DNA of 64,000 nt from Aurantiacibacter spongiae (GCF_003815535.1 NZ_RPFZ01000001.1:806001-870000); one strand, 5' to 3'. Shown: positions 8,373 through 18,371, counted from the stretch's first letter. Notes: generated from the letters alone by a model not told the origin. Program-made: numbers and translations.

Positions 8373-11273
8373 ATGACATTGAAGACCATTCTCGCGCGCG
8401 GCGTATCGGCCACCGGCCTCGCCGTCGCACTCGCCCTTGCAGCGCCGGTCGCCGCGCCCGCCTTCGCGCAGGATGCGGCCCCGGCGGCCGCCGCGCAGAC
8501 GCCGCCATACGATGCCTGGGGCGTCGAGCAGACCGATGTCGTCGCCGATCCCGCGATCCGCTATGGCCGGCTCGCTAACGGCATGAAATACGCCATCCGC
8601 CCGAACGACACGCCGCCGGGCGCCGCCTCCTTCCGCCTGCTGTTCGATTTCGGCAGCGTGGGGGAGATGGAGAATGAGCGCGGCCTGGCGCACTTCATCG
8701 AGCACATGGCCTTCAACGGTTCCACCAACGTCCCCGAGGGCGAGATGATACCGCTGCTCGAACGGCTCGGCCTGTCCTTCGGGCCGGACACGAACGCCTC
8801 GACCGGCTTCGACGAGACGACCTACATGCTCGACGTCCCCAACGTTACGGACGAGAGCGTGTCCACCGCGCTGATGCTGATGCGGGAAACGGCAAGCGAA
8901 CTGACCTTCGCGCCCGAATCGGTGGACCGCGAGCGCGAGGTGATCGTCGGCGAACGCCGGCTGCGCGACACGGTCGGGCTGCGCGCGCTGGTCGACCAGA
9001 TCGAGTTCACCCTGCCCGACACGCTGCTGCCCAACCGCCTGCCCATCGGCCTCGATTCGGTACTGCGCGACGCGCCGGCGGAGCGGCTGAAGGCGCTCTA
9101 TCACCGCTATTACCGGCCCGAGAACGCCGCGCTCGTCGTGGTCGGCGACATCGACCCCGACCAGATCGAGGCGCAGATCGCGGATCGCTTCGGCGACTGG
9201 CAGGGCGTCGGCACCGCCGGTGAACGACCCGACCTCGGTGACGTCGATCTCGACCGGCCGCTGAGCTTCGATACCTTCGTCGATCCTGCCGCCACCAGCG
9301 GCGTCAGCATTTTCGTTGCGCGTGACTATACCGACCCGGTCGACACCGTGGCAACGCGTTACCAGGACGAGCTGGACTATCTCGCCAGCGCGATGCTGAA
9401 CCGGCGCATCAGCCGCATCGCCAGCCAGCCGGACAGCCCGATTTCGGGCGGCGGCATGGGCGTCAGCAAGTTCGACGATCTCATCGACTACACCTCGCTC
9501 AGCGTGCAGACGCGCGACGGGGCGTGGAAGCAGGGACTCGACATCGCCGAGCAGGAACTGCGCCGCGCGAAGCAGTACGGCTTCACCCAGGCCGAGCTCG
9601 ACTACGCGCTCAGCAATTCCGAAGCGAACGAGCGCCGCGCCGCCGAACAGGCCGAGGCGCGAACCAACCGGCAGATCGCCGGGCAGATCGTCAATGCCGC
9701 GAACGAGAACGACGTGATCGTCGACCCGGCGTGGCACTACGCCATGTTCCAGTCCTACAAGGACCGGCTGACGCTGGATGCGGTCAATGCCCGCTTCCGC
9801 GAATTGTGGAGCGGCAGCGAACCGCTGGTGCAGGTCAGCGCCAAGCAGCTCGATGGCGGCGTCGACGCGGTGGAGCAGGCCTGGAACGCCAGCACCGAGG
9901 TCGCCGTGGCCGAGCCGACCGACTTCGAGGCCAATGCCTTCGCCTACGAAAGTTTCGGCGACGGCGTGCCGGGCGAGGTCGTGTCGGACACCATGATCGA
10001 GGATCTGGGCATCCGCACGATCACCTTCGACAACAATGTCCGCCTCAACATCAAGCAGACCGATTTCGAACCGGGACGCGTGCGCTATTCGATCCGCACG
10101 CCGGGCGGCCAGTTCGCCTTCGGCGACAACCAGGTGGCATCGTCCATCTACCTGTCCATCGCCTCGGCCGTGGGCGGGCTGGGGCAGAACAGCTACGATG
10201 AATTGCAGCAGCTGACCGCGGGCAAGCAGATCGGAACGGGCTTTTCCGCCGATACCGATGCCTTCGTGGCCAGCGGCACCACCACGCCCGACGATCTGGC
10301 GATGCAGATGAAGGTCAGCGCCGCCTACCTCACCGATCCGGGCTTCCGTCCGGAAGCGGATGCCCGCTTCAGCGGGGTGATCGACGCCGTCTGGCAGCAA
10401 CTTCTGTCGCAGCCCGCGCAGCTGTTCTCGCTGTCGTCCGGTGGCCTGGTAAGCGACGATCCGCGCTTCCAGATGCCGACGCTGGAGCAGCTGGGCGCGG
10501 TCCGGGGCGCCGACCTGCGCCAGTCCTTCGCCGAGGCGACCGCCAACGGCGCGCTCGAAATCGGCATCGTGGGCGATATCGATCCCGATACCGCCATCGC
10601 GGCGGTCGCGAACAGCTTTGGCGAACTGCCCGACCGGGCGCTCGACTTCCCCGACTATGCCGACATGCGGGCGGTTGCCTTCAAGCCTGCCAGCGACGAG
10701 CCCGTCACCATCGTCCATACCGGGCAGGCCGATCAGGCGCTGGTCGGCAGCATCTGGCGCACCCGCGACGACAGCGACTATCGCGAGGCGGTTGGCCTGG
10801 GGCTGTTGCAGCAGCTGGTGCAACTGAAGGCCCTGGCGAAGCTGCGCGAGGAAATCGCCGCGACCTACAGCCCGCTGGTCAGCGAGAACACCAGCAGCGA
10901 CTTCACCGATTACGGCACGCTCAGCGTCGCCGCGGTGGTCGCCCCCGAGGAGGTGGACGAGGTGCAGGATCTAATCCCCGCCATCGCCGCCGAACTGCGC
11001 GATGCCCCGGTGGACGATGACCTGCTGCTGCGCGCGCGCCAGCCGGTTATCGAAGGCATCCGCACCTCGCGCGAGCAGAACGGCTTCTGGCTCGGCGTGG
11101 TGGCCGACGCGCAAAGCGAGGCGGACCGGCTCGACCGGGTGCGCAACCAGCTGGAAACGGTGGAAAGCTTCACCCCGGCGGAACTGCAGGCGCTGGCGCA
11201 GGAATATCTGACCGACGACCGGCGCGCCGACGTGCGCATCATCAGCGACAAGGCCGAGCAGGCAGGGGGCTGA
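8373..11273 (+). CDS. M16 family zinc metalloprotease, exported (second of a tandem pair)
   Basis: Same architecture as the gene before it: 966 residues, signal peptide of about 33 residues ending PAFAQ, HFIEH zinc motif within LAHFIEHMAFNGSTN, and downstream Glu in DREREVIVGERRLRD. The second, non-catalytic M16 half starts near residue 545 (LGIRTITFDNNVRLNIKQ). The start at 8373 follows TCGGGGAAC and begins the signal peptide. It is probably a periplasmic peptidase that digests peptides small enough to enter a closed chamber; that is family knowledge rather than something seen here. It ends ten bases before a convergent gene. Confidence 0.93.
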   Translation: MTLKTILARGVSATGLAVALALAAPVAAPAFAQDAAPAAAAQTPPYDAWGVEQTDVVADPAIRYGRLANGMKYAIRPNDTPPGAASFRLLFDFGSVGEMENERGLAHFIEHMAFNGSTNVPEGEMIPLLERLGLSFGPDTNASTGFDETTYMLDVPNVTDESVSTALMLMRETASELTFAPESVDREREVIVGERRLRDTVGLRALVDQIEFTLPDTLLPNRLPIGLDSVLRDAPAERLKALYHRYYRPENAALVVVGDIDPDQIEAQIADRFGDWQGVGTAGERPDLGDVDLDRPLSFDTFVDPAATSGVSIFVARDYTDPVDTVATRYQDELDYLASAMLNRRISRIASQPDSPISGGGMGVSKFDDLIDYTSLSVQTRDGAWKQGLDIAEQELRRAKQYGFTQAELDYALSNSEANERRAAEQAEARTNRQIAGQIVNAANENDVIVDPAWHYAMFQSYKDRLTLDAVNARFRELWSGSEPLVQVSAKQLDGGVDAVEQAWNASTEVAVAEPTDFEANAFAYESFGDGVPGEVVSDTMIEDLGIRTITFDNNVRLNIKQTDFEPGRVRYSIRTPGGQFAFGDNQVASSIYLSIASAVGGLGQNSYDELQQLTAGKQIGTGFSADTDAFVASGTTTPDDLAMQMKVSAAYLTDPGFRPEADARFSGVIDAVWQQLLSQPAQLFSLSSGGLVSDDPRFQMPTLEQLGAVRGADLRQSFAEATANGALEIGIVGDIDPDTAIAAVANSFGELPDRALDFPDYADMRAVAFKPASDEPVTIVHTGQADQALVGSIWRTRDDSDYREAVGLGLLQQLVQLKALAKLREEIAATYSPLVSENTSSDFTDYGTLSVAAVVAPEEVDEVQDLIPAIAAELRDAPVDDDLLLRARQPVIEGIRTSREQNGFWLGVVADAQSEADRLDRVRNQLETVESFTPAELQALAQEYLTDDRRADVRIISDKAEQAGG

Positions 11274-11283
11274 AGCCCCGGGG

Positions 11284-12519
11284 CTAGTCGCGCGGCGGTA
11301 TGGCCGTCGTGTGAATATGGAGATCGCCTTCGATGGTCCGGTGGACCGGACATTTGTCGGCGATCTCCAGCAGCCTTGTCCTTTCTTCGGGGGTCAGGTT
11401 CCCGGTCAGCTCTATAGCGCGGTCGATGACCTGAATCGCCTCGCCGCCGGCCTCGCAATCCACGCAATCGAGATGGTGATCGCGGCTGTGTTCCAGTTCG
11501 ATCCGGACCGTGTCGAGCGCCATGCCCTTCCTTTGCGCATACATCTGCATGGTCATGCTGGTGCAGGTGCCCAGCGCGGCCAGCAGCAGGTCGTAGGGCG
11601 CGGGGCCGTAATCGCCGCCGCCATAGCTTCTCGGCTCGTCGGCGATGAATTCGTGGCGGCCGGTCCGCACCCACTGCGCGAACTTGCCACCCGCGCTCGC
11701 CACCTCGACGCTTCCCGCAAGCTCCCCCTCACCTTCCGCGTCGGCGTCCGATCCGTCGCCCAGATAGGGCGCGGCCCAGGCCGCGATCATGTCCGCCGCA
11801 TACGCCGCGCTGCCGGGTGCGGTCAGCAAGTGGTCCGCCCCGTCGAGCGCGACGAAGCTCTTGGGATGCCTGGTGGCCTCGAAGATGGCGCGGGCGTTGT
11901 CGACATTCACGATCTCGTCCTGGGGGGAGTGCATCACCATCAGCGGGGTATCCATCGCCGCCAGCCGTTCGGCCTGGGGCTGTCCGCGGTTCTGTTCGAG
12001 GAAGTCGCGGGTGATGCGGAAAGTCCGGCCCGCCAGTTCGACCTCCCCCTCCCCGTCGCGTTCGATCGCCGCCAGCGCTTCGGCGAAGTGGTCGAAGACG
12101 TGGGTGGTGTCGAACGGCGCGTTGAGCGTGGCGACCGCGCGCAGGGCGGGAATGCGGCCGGCCGCGGCGATCGCCGCCGCCCCGCCCAGCGAATGACCGA
12201 CCAGCAGCGCCGGCGGCAGGCCAGCCTCGACCAGCGCATCGGCGGCGCAGACGATGTCGTCGACATTGGTAGCGAAGCCGGAATTGGCGAAGTCGCCGTC
12301 GCTGCCGCCCAGCCCGGTGAAATCGAAGCGCAGCACGGCGATGCCCCGGGCGGCAAGCGCGGAGGCGATGCGGGTCGCGGCATGGCTCTGCTTGGTGCAA
12401 GTGAAGCAGTGCGCGAACAGCGCCGCGGCACGGGGTCTGCGGAACAGCGGCTTTTCGAGCCGCCCGTCCAGCATCTGCCCGCGCGCCCCCGCGAAGGTGA
12501 ATTTCTCCGTTCCGATCAT
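11284..12519 (-). CDS. Fused alpha/beta hydrolase and OsmC-type peroxide-reducing domain
   Basis: 411 residues with two domains. Residues about 25-255 form an alpha/beta hydrolase with nucleophile elbow LLVGHSLGGAAAI, acid in HSPQDEIV and His in GADHLLT. Residues about 275-411 are OsmC/Ohr-like, with one Cys in LGTCTSMTMQMYAQRKG and the second in HHLDCVDCEAGG, the thiol positions that reduce organic hydroperoxides in this superfamily. The fusion occurs in other proteobacteria and suggests that a hydrolysed ester or peroxide product is passed to the thiol domain; this is inference. The gene is divergent from purS, with tandem 9-base repeats between them. Confidence 0.9.
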   Translation of the reverse strand: MIGTEKFTFAGARGQMLDGRLEKPLFRRPRAAALFAHCFTCTKQSHAATRIASALAARGIAVLRFDFTGLGGSDGDFANSGFATNVDDIVCAADALVEAGLPPALLVGHSLGGAAAIAAAGRIPALRAVATLNAPFDTTHVFDHFAEALAAIERDGEGEVELAGRTFRITRDFLEQNRGQPQAERLAAMDTPLMVMHSPQDEIVNVDNARAIFEATRHPKSFVALDGADHLLTAPGSAAYAADMIAAWAAPYLGDGSDADAEGEGELAGSVEVASAGGKFAQWVRTGRHEFIADEPRSYGGGDYGPAPYDLLLAALGTCTSMTMQMYAQRKGMALDTVRIELEHSRDHHLDCVDCEAGGEAIQVIDRAIELTGNLTPEERTRLLEIADKCPVHRTIEGDLHIHTTAIPPRD

Positions 12520-12534
12520 CGCCAGCGCCCCTGT

Positions 12535-12688
12535 GGTGCGAAAGGTGCGACACTTTCCTACAAGCGTCGTGGTCCCCTAACGCGCCGCCCATGCGCTTCG
12601 TTTCTCGCCTTCTTCCGATCGGCCTCCTGCGAGGTGCGAATGGGGTCTGGCGCCTTTCGCTACAGGACACTGTCACACCTGTCACACC
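12535..12688. promoter_or_regulatory. Two facing pairs of tandem 9-base repeats between the hydrolase-OsmC gene and purS
   Basis: GGTGCGAAA and GGTGCGACA stand head-to-tail at 12535-12552. TGTCACACC occurs twice in tandem at 12671-12688. The second pair is the reverse complement form (GGTGTGACA) of the first, so each divergent gene has the same tandem 9-mer in its own upstream region, reading toward its start. The left pair ends 16 bases from the hydrolase ATG and the right pair 72 bases from purS. This looks like a double operator for one regulator. The rest of 12520-12760 holds no convincing gene. Confidence 0.4.
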
Positions 12689-12760
12689 TTGCCGTTCCGC
12701 CGCGTTGTCGCCATAGGCTGCGCGGCAACCGGCAAGTCCCCGCAACCGAAGGTCCGCCCC

Positions 12761-13000
12761 ATGAAAGTCCGCATCCATGTCAGCCTGAAGCCCGGCGTGC
12801 TCGACCCGCAGGGCCGCGCCGTCCACCACGCGCTTGAGGGATTGGGCTATGACGGGGTGAAGGACGTCAGGATCGGACGCCAGGTGGAGATGGACGTCGC
12901 CGACGACACCGGCGATGCGGCCCTGGACGAGATGTGCAGGCGGTTGCTGGCGAACACCGTGATCGAGGATTACCGGATCGAGAAGGTGGGCGTGGCGTGA
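12761..13000 (+). CDS. purS: Phosphoribosylformylglycinamidine synthase, PurS subunit
   Basis: Small structural subunit of the three-part FGAM synthase (PurS-PurQ-PurL), which turns FGAR into FGAM with glutamine nitrogen. It has 79 residues, the usual length, with [20 protein letters not shown] and the [10 protein letters not shown] strand typical of PurS. The stop overlaps the purQ GTG start (GTGA), so translation is probably coupled. PurL is not in the window. Confidence 0.96.
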   Translation: MKVRIHVSLKPGVLDPQGRAVHHALEGLGYDGVKDVRIGRQVEMDVADDTGDAALDEMCRRLLANTVIEDYRIEKVGVA

Positions 13001-13665
13001 AGAGCGCCGTCATCACCTTTCCCGGCTCGAATTGCGACAGGGACATGGCCGTCGCGCTTCGCCAGGTCAGCGGCCGCGACCCGCTGCGTGTCTGGCATGG
13101 CGATGCCGATCTGCCCGATGGCCTCGACTTCATCGCCCTTCCCGGCGGCTTCTCCTACGGTGACTACCTGCGTTCCGGCGCGATGGCGGCGAACAGCCCG
13201 ATCATGCGCAGCGTCGCCGCGGCGGCGGCGCGCGGGGTGCCGGTGCTGGGCGTGTGCAACGGCTTCCAGGTGCTGACCGAGGCCGGTCTCCTGCCCGGCG
13301 CGCTGATGCGCAACGCCCGGCAGACCTTCATCTGCCGAACCGTGGAATTGCGGGTAGAGAACGCGGAAAGCCGTTTCACCCGCGCTTACGAACCGGGCGA
13401 GACGATCCGCATTCCCGTCGCCCATCACGACGGCAACTACTACGCCGACCAGACCGTGCTCGACCGGCTGGAGGGCGAAGGCCGCGTGGCCTTCCGCTAT
13501 CTCGACAATGCCAACGGCTCGCAGCGCGATATAGCCGGCATTCTCAACGAGGCGGGCAACGTGCTCGGCATGATGCCGCACCCGGAACGCGCGGTGGAAG
13601 AGGCGCATGGCGGCACAGACGGGCGCCGCCTGTTCGAAGGCGCCTTACGAGAACTGGTGGGCTAG
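12997..13665 (+). CDS. purQ: Phosphoribosylformylglycinamidine synthase, glutaminase subunit PurQ
   Basis: Class I glutamine amidotransferase that feeds ammonia to PurL. It has 222 residues and opens with [15 protein letters not shown]. The nucleophile elbow is [14 protein letters not shown] (Cys), and the His-Glu pair is in [16 protein letters not shown]. It uses a GTG start that shares four bases with the purS stop. The region between its end and the convergent GGDEF-EAL gene (54 bases) shows no clear terminator. Confidence 0.97.
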   Translation: MKSAVITFPGSNCDRDMAVALRQVSGRDPLRVWHGDADLPDGLDFIALPGGFSYGDYLRSGAMAANSPIMRSVAAAAARGVPVLGVCNGFQVLTEAGLLPGALMRNARQTFICRTVELRVENAESRFTRAYEPGETIRIPVAHHDGNYYADQTVLDRLEGEGRVAFRYLDNANGSQRDIAGILNEAGNVLGMMPHPERAVEEAHGGTDGRRLFEGALRELVG

Positions 13666-13719
13666 GAGCCGGGGCGATCCCGGTTGCGGGTGGCCAGGGC
13701 GCGCCGCCGCGGAGTTGCC

Positions 13720-16068
13720 CTAGGCCGCGCGAACGCGCCGCGCGAGAAGGGAGCGGGCCTCCTTGGCGGCCATCGGGCGACCGAAATAGTAACCCTGTAT
13801 CTTGGTGCAGCCCAGATCGCGGATCAGCTTCGCCTGTTCTGCATCCTCCACGCCCTCGGCGGTGGTCGACATCTCCAGGCTCTGCGCCATGGCAACGACG
13901 GCGCGGATGATCGCGAGGCTTTCCGGGTTGTCGGCAGCCGCGCCCTGGACGAAGCTGCGATCGACCTTGATGGTCGAGAAACGGAGGTTGCGCAGATAGC
14001 CGAGCGAGGAATAGCCGGTGCCGAAATCGTCGAGCGCCACCGAACAGCCCAGCGCCATGATCTCGTTCAGCGTCTGATTGGCCGTGCGTCCGTCACGCAG
14101 GAACACGCTTTCGGTCACCTCCACCTCGAGCCGATGGGCGGGCAGGCCACTCATCGCCAGCGCCTTGACGATCTTGCCGGAGAAGCCGGGTTCGAGCAGC
14201 TGCTCGCCCGAGACATTCACCGCGACGCGGATATGCTCGGGCCAGCGGGTCGCCTCGACGCAGGCTTCGTGCAGGACCCATTCGCCGATGGGCACGATCA
14301 GACGCGTATCCTCGGCCAGCGGGATGAACTTGGCCGGGCTGACGAAACCGTGTTCGGAACTGTTCCAGCGCAGCAGCGCCTCGAAGCTGACGACGTCTTC
14401 GGAATTGGCGTTCACAACCGGCTGGAAGTTCAGTTCCAGCTCGCGGTTGCCGATGGCGTTTCGAAGCGAAAGCTCCAGCTTGCGGCGTTCCTCCGCATCG
14501 GCATGCAGCGAAGGCAGATAACCGAAATGTTCGCCGCCGCCCTCGTCCTTGGCGCGGTAGAGTGCAAGGTCGGCATTGCGCATCAGCGTCTCGACCGACG
14601 AACCATCGCGCGGTCCGATGGCGGACCCGACGCTCGCTCCGATGAACAGGGTGTGATTGTCGACGACATAGGGTTGCGACAGGGTTTCGATAATCGCGTG
14701 AGCGATCTGCCGCACCCGCTCGACATCGGCAACGTCGCGGATCACGACGGCGAACTCGTCCCCCCCCAGACGGCCGCAGCGTTCATTGTCGGTAATGACC
14801 GACCGCAGCCGCTCGGACACCTTGGCCAGCAATCGATCACCGATCTGGTGGCCGAGCGAATCGTTGACCTGCTTGAACCGGTCGAGATCGATCATCAGGA
14901 AGGCGCAGCGCGTCTTCCACTGTTCGGAAAAGCGCATTGCCTCGCCCAGCGATTCGGTAAGCATGAGGCGATTGGGCAGTCCGGTCAGCGTATCGTACCG
15001 CGCAAGATAGGCGATCTTCTCGTCGCGATCGCGCTGTTCGGTGACATCGGAGCCGACGCCCCGGAAACCGACATAGGCTCCGTTGTCGTCGCGCATGGGG
15101 GTGCCCGAAAGTTCCCACCAGCGCGTCTCTCCGCCCACCTCGACCTGAACCAGGAGGTTGGAGAAACTCTCGCGCCGTTTCAGCCTCTCGGCGAGTTCGT
15201 GAAGGCTTCGCGGCGTTTCGACTGCGGTGAGGTTGTCGCCTGCGATCAGTCTGACGAAGCTCTGCCCCTCGATCTCGTGCGGTTCCGCACCCATCGCGAA
15301 GGCGAAGCGGGGCGAAGCAGCGCGTATTCGACGGTTCGTATCCACCTGCCAAAGCCAGTCCGATTCCTTCTCCTCGAATTCACGGAGGAGCAACGAGACG
15401 ACCTCGTCCTTTTCCGCCACTCCGGCCTCGGCGATCTTCGCGGAAAGGTACGTGCGCGCTGCGCGGATCGTACCGGCGAGAATGGTCATGACGTAGGCGG
15501 CGCTGGCAACGGCGAAGGTCCAGTCCCCGGTGAGGATGAACGAGGCCGTTCCCGCGCCGCCAACCACCGTGCAGAAAACGACCGTGGCGATGGGGGCCGG
15601 GGTCAGCATCGCGGCCGATCCGGCGATCAGCATCGCGACGACGGTCCACAGGGCGTAGTGCTCGGTCGTCGATCCGTGCGGCACGAAATAGAACAGGGCG
15701 AACACCCACGGCAGCGCGCAGACGCCCACGCTGAAGGTCTGCTTGCGGAACTGGGCACGCGTCATCGTACCCTTGTCAATCTCCGCAAGACCGGCATCGA
15801 TCACCCCGACCTGCCAGATGGCAAATCCGAGCACGGCGAGCCACGCACCCAGTAGCCAGGCAGAAACGCTGCTGGCATAAAGGGTGACGGCGAGGATCGC
15901 AGCGATGCCCTGCCCCACGGCGCGAACCATCGATACCCGGTGGAGATCCGAATACTGGATCGCCCTCAGCCGGGCCCAGTCCCCTTCCGCGGGGGACCGC
16001 AAGCCCAGAACCTCCATCGCGCTGAGCCGCAAGGGAAGTTTCGGCAGACCTGACGCGTTTTCGCTCAC
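13720..16068 (-). CDS. Membrane PAS-GGDEF-EAL protein (cyclic di-GMP turnover)
   Basis: 782 residues, GTG start. An N-terminal membrane region (about residues 45-190, five to six helices) is followed by a PAS domain (about 225-335), a GGDEF domain (CGRLGGDEFAVVI near 435) and an EAL domain (about 520-775). The EAL active-site set looks intact: FEALLRW, VNVSGEQL, EVTES, ALDDFGTGYSSLGYL, IKVDRSF, TAEGVE and QGYYFGRP. GGDEF is also unaltered, so both cyclase and phosphodiesterase activity are possible. The PAS domain could sense a small molecule or redox state, but no cofactor residue is obvious. Monocistronic and convergent with purQ. Confidence 0.93.
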   Translation of the reverse strand: MSENASGLPKLPLRLSAMEVLGLRSPAEGDWARLRAIQYSDLHRVSMVRAVGQGIAAILAVTLYASSVSAWLLGAWLAVLGFAIWQVGVIDAGLAEIDKGTMTRAQFRKQTFSVGVCALPWVFALFYFVPHGSTTEHYALWTVVAMLIAGSAAMLTPAPIATVVFCTVVGGAGTASFILTGDWTFAVASAAYVMTILAGTIRAARTYLSAKIAEAGVAEKDEVVSLLLREFEEKESDWLWQVDTNRRIRAASPRFAFAMGAEPHEIEGQSFVRLIAGDNLTAVETPRSLHELAERLKRRESFSNLLVQVEVGGETRWWELSGTPMRDDNGAYVGFRGVGSDVTEQRDRDEKIAYLARYDTLTGLPNRLMLTESLGEAMRFSEQWKTRCAFLMIDLDRFKQVNDSLGHQIGDRLLAKVSERLRSVITDNERCGRLGGDEFAVVIRDVADVERVRQIAHAIIETLSQPYVVDNHTLFIGASVGSAIGPRDGSSVETLMRNADLALYRAKDEGGGEHFGYLPSLHADAEERRKLELSLRNAIGNRELELNFQPVVNANSEDVVSFEALLRWNSSEHGFVSPAKFIPLAEDTRLIVPIGEWVLHEACVEATRWPEHIRVAVNVSGEQLLEPGFSGKIVKALAMSGLPAHRLEVEVTESVFLRDGRTANQTLNEIMALGCSVALDDFGTGYSSLGYLRNLRFSTIKVDRSFVQGAAADNPESLAIIRAVVAMAQSLEMSTTAEGVEDAEQAKLIRDLGCTKIQGYYFGRPMAAKEARSLLARRVRAA

Positions 16069-16140
16069 CCCCCGGCCCTAACCGGCGAAAGGTTTAGCGC
16101 GGGTAAAGCTCCGACGAAATTCCTGCGATAATTCCGGTCT

Positions 16141-17964
16141 TTATTCGACGGTCACGGATTTCGCGAGGTTGCGCGGCTGATCGACATCCGTGCCCTTGGC
16201 AACGGCGACGTGGTAGGCAAGCAATTGCACCGGAACCGCGTATACCAGCGGCGCGATAAGGGGATGCACCTTGGGCATGCGTATCGTCGCCATGCATCCC
16301 TCTCCGGCGTCGGCGATGCCCTTCTCATCGGAAATGAGTACCACACGGCCGCCGCGCGCCTGCACCTCCTGCATGTTGGAAACCGTCTTCTCGAACAGCG
16401 GACCGGATGGCGCGAGCACAATCACGGGCACCGTATCGTCGATCAGCGCGATGGGGCCGTGCTTCATCTCTCCGCTGGCATAACCCTCGGCATGGATATA
16501 GCTGATTTCCTTCAGCTTGAGCGCGCCTTCGAGCGCCAGGGGGAAGTCCGCACCGCGCCCCAGATACAGCACGTCCCGCGCCGGCGCGATCAGTGGCGCC
16601 ATCTCGGCAATCTCGTCGTCATGGTCGAGCGCCGCGTTGAGGCAGGCGGGTGCCTCGAGCAGATGTTCGACGATGATCGATTCCTCGTTGCGGTTGAGCA
16701 GACCCTTTCTAACCGCGAAATGAGCCGCCAGTGCTGCCAGCACGGCGAGCTGGCAGGTGAAAGCCTTGGTGGAGGCAACCCCGATCTCCGGCCCGGCATG
16801 GGTCGGCAAAAGCAGGTCCGCCTCGCGCGCCATCGAACTGGTCGGGACGTTGACGACGGCGGCAATGACCTGGCCCTGCTGGCGACAATGGCGCAGCGCC
16901 GCGAGGGTATCGGCCGTTTCCCCGCTCTGACTGATGAACAACGCCAGACCGCCATCGGGAAGGATCGGCTCGCGGTAACGGAATTCCGATGCGAAATCGA
17001 TGTCCACCGGCACGCGGGCGAACTGCTCGAACCAGTATTTCGCGACCATCCCCGCATAATAGGACGTGCCGCAGGCGACGATGGTGATGCGGTCGATGGC
17101 CGAAATGTCGAAGTCGATTTGCGGCAACGCCACGCGCTGCTCGCTGGGCCGCAGATAGGAACGCAGCGTCTGGGCGACCACGGTGGGCTGCTCGAAAATC
17201 TCCTTCTGCATGAAGTGGCGATAATTGCCTTTCTCGATCTGCGCGGCAGAGGCGCCGGAAGTCTGCACGGGGCGTTCGACGTGATTGTTGTCGGCATCGC
17301 GAACGGTCGCGCCGTCGCGTTCGATGACGACCCAGTCGCCTTCCTCGAGATAGCTGATTTCCTGGGTGAGCGGCGCCAGCGCGAGCGCGTCGGAACCGAG
17401 GAATGTCTCGCCATCGCCGTAGCCGACGACAAGCGGCGAGCCGAGCCGCGCGCCTATCAGCATGTCTGGATGGTCGCGAAAAGCGATGCCCAGCGCAAAG
17501 GCTCCGCGAAGGCGCGGCAGCACGGTCTCCACCGCCTCTGTCGGACTCATGCCCTCCTCTATCCGGCGAGACAGCAGATGGACGACGACCTCGGTATCGG
17601 TTTCGCTCTCGAAGGTCCGGCCTTCCGCACGCAATTCGTCACGCAATTCACGGAAATTCTCGATGATGCCGTTGTGAACCACCGCGACGTGACTGGTGGC
17701 ATGCGGATGTGCGTTCTTCTCGGTCGGTGCGCCGTGCGTGGCCCAGCGTGTATGGGCGATGCCGGTCTGCCCCGGCGCGGGATTGTCGACCAGTTCCTGT
17801 ACCAGATTGTTCAGCTTGCCCTGGGCTCGCCGGCGGACGAGCTGTCCGTCGTCTATCGTGCAGACACCGGCACTGTCGTAGCCGCGATATTCCATGCGTC
17901 GTAATCCATCGAGCAACCGCGCCGCGACGTCCCGCTCTCCGACGATACCGATAATTCCGCACAT
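16141..17964 (-). CDS. glmS: Glutamine--fructose-6-phosphate aminotransferase
   Basis: Makes glucosamine-6-phosphate from fructose-6-phosphate and glutamine, the entry to UDP-GlcNAc for peptidoglycan and lipid A. It has 607 residues, the normal length. It starts MCGIIGIVGERDVA with the N-terminal nucleophile Cys2, has GIAHTRWATHGAPTEKNAHP in the glutaminase half and two SIS domains in the isomerase half (FISQSGETADTL, GPEIGVASTKAFT), and ends DVDQPRNLAKSVTVE as the family does. glmU lies upstream in the same direction, so the pathway genes are grouped. No glmS ribozyme is expected in this phylum and none was seen. Confidence 0.98.
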   Translation of the reverse strand: MCGIIGIVGERDVAARLLDGLRRMEYRGYDSAGVCTIDDGQLVRRRAQGKLNNLVQELVDNPAPGQTGIAHTRWATHGAPTEKNAHPHATSHVAVVHNGIIENFRELRDELRAEGRTFESETDTEVVVHLLSRRIEEGMSPTEAVETVLPRLRGAFALGIAFRDHPDMLIGARLGSPLVVGYGDGETFLGSDALALAPLTQEISYLEEGDWVVIERDGATVRDADNNHVERPVQTSGASAAQIEKGNYRHFMQKEIFEQPTVVAQTLRSYLRPSEQRVALPQIDFDISAIDRITIVACGTSYYAGMVAKYWFEQFARVPVDIDFASEFRYREPILPDGGLALFISQSGETADTLAALRHCRQQGQVIAAVVNVPTSSMAREADLLLPTHAGPEIGVASTKAFTCQLAVLAALAAHFAVRKGLLNRNEESIIVEHLLEAPACLNAALDHDDEIAEMAPLIAPARDVLYLGRGADFPLALEGALKLKEISYIHAEGYASGEMKHGPIALIDDTVPVIVLAPSGPLFEKTVSNMQEVQARGGRVVLISDEKGIADAGEGCMATIRMPKVHPLIAPLVYAVPVQLLAYHVAVAKGTDVDQPRNLAKSVTVE

Positions 17965-18059
17965 TGCCGATAAGCCTCAGTCTAAGTGAACCCGGTCGCG
18001 CTTGGCGCCGGCTGGATTGCGATTGTCGTAACAAGTCGGCACGACCGCGCCCACCCCGT

Positions 18060-18371
18060 TCAGTGGGGAAAGGTCTGATCGACGAACATATGCGCGAAGA
18101 CGACCTTGTCGGGTTCTGCCGAATTTTCCTTCAGGAAGCGGACCCGCCCCTTCTCCCAGGTTTCGCGAATGGCATCGGGCATTCCGGGGGGAAAGCGCAT
18201 GCGGCGTTCCACGATCTGTCGCCACGTTCCTTGCTCTCCGAAGGTCGCGCGAAAATGGGGTTCGGCCTCGGTCAGCCACCGACGGTTCGCCGGATCGAGA
18301 CCGTCGATCGCATCAAGAACGTAACTGTCCAGCAGGCGAAGAAACGGCTTGCCCTCGTAGCGGTCGGTCAT
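18060..18371 (-). CDS. Conserved hypothetical protein between glmU and glmS
   Basis: 103 residues, soluble, rich in Arg, Phe and acidic residues, with no signal peptide or membrane helix. Its ATG overlaps the glmU stop (ATGA), so it is translated with glmU, and glmS follows after 95 bases. I do not recognise the fold; the sequence (RLLDSYVLDAIDGL, MRFPPGMPDAIRETWEKG) looks like a small all-helical protein. Position suggests a link to amino-sugar metabolism, but only by neighbourhood. Confidence 0.75.
   Translation of the reverse strand: MTDRYEGKPFLRLLDSYVLDAIDGLDPANRRWLTEAEPHFRATFGEQGTWRQIVERRMRFPPGMPDAIRETWEKGRVRFLKENSAEPDKVVFAHMFVDQTFPH

Noticed and set aside
8064-10823. Long leftward frame opposite the second M16 protease
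   Set aside because: Same type of high-GC shadow, and it overlaps both proteases without a ribosome site or recognisable motif.
11274-11285. Palindrome AGCCCCGGGGCT as a terminator
   Set aside because: It has no loop and no T tract on either strand; likely chance in high-GC sequence.
13684-15855. Long rightward frame opposite the GGDEF-EAL gene
   Set aside because: The leftward frame has intact PAS, GGDEF and EAL motifs; the opposite one has none.
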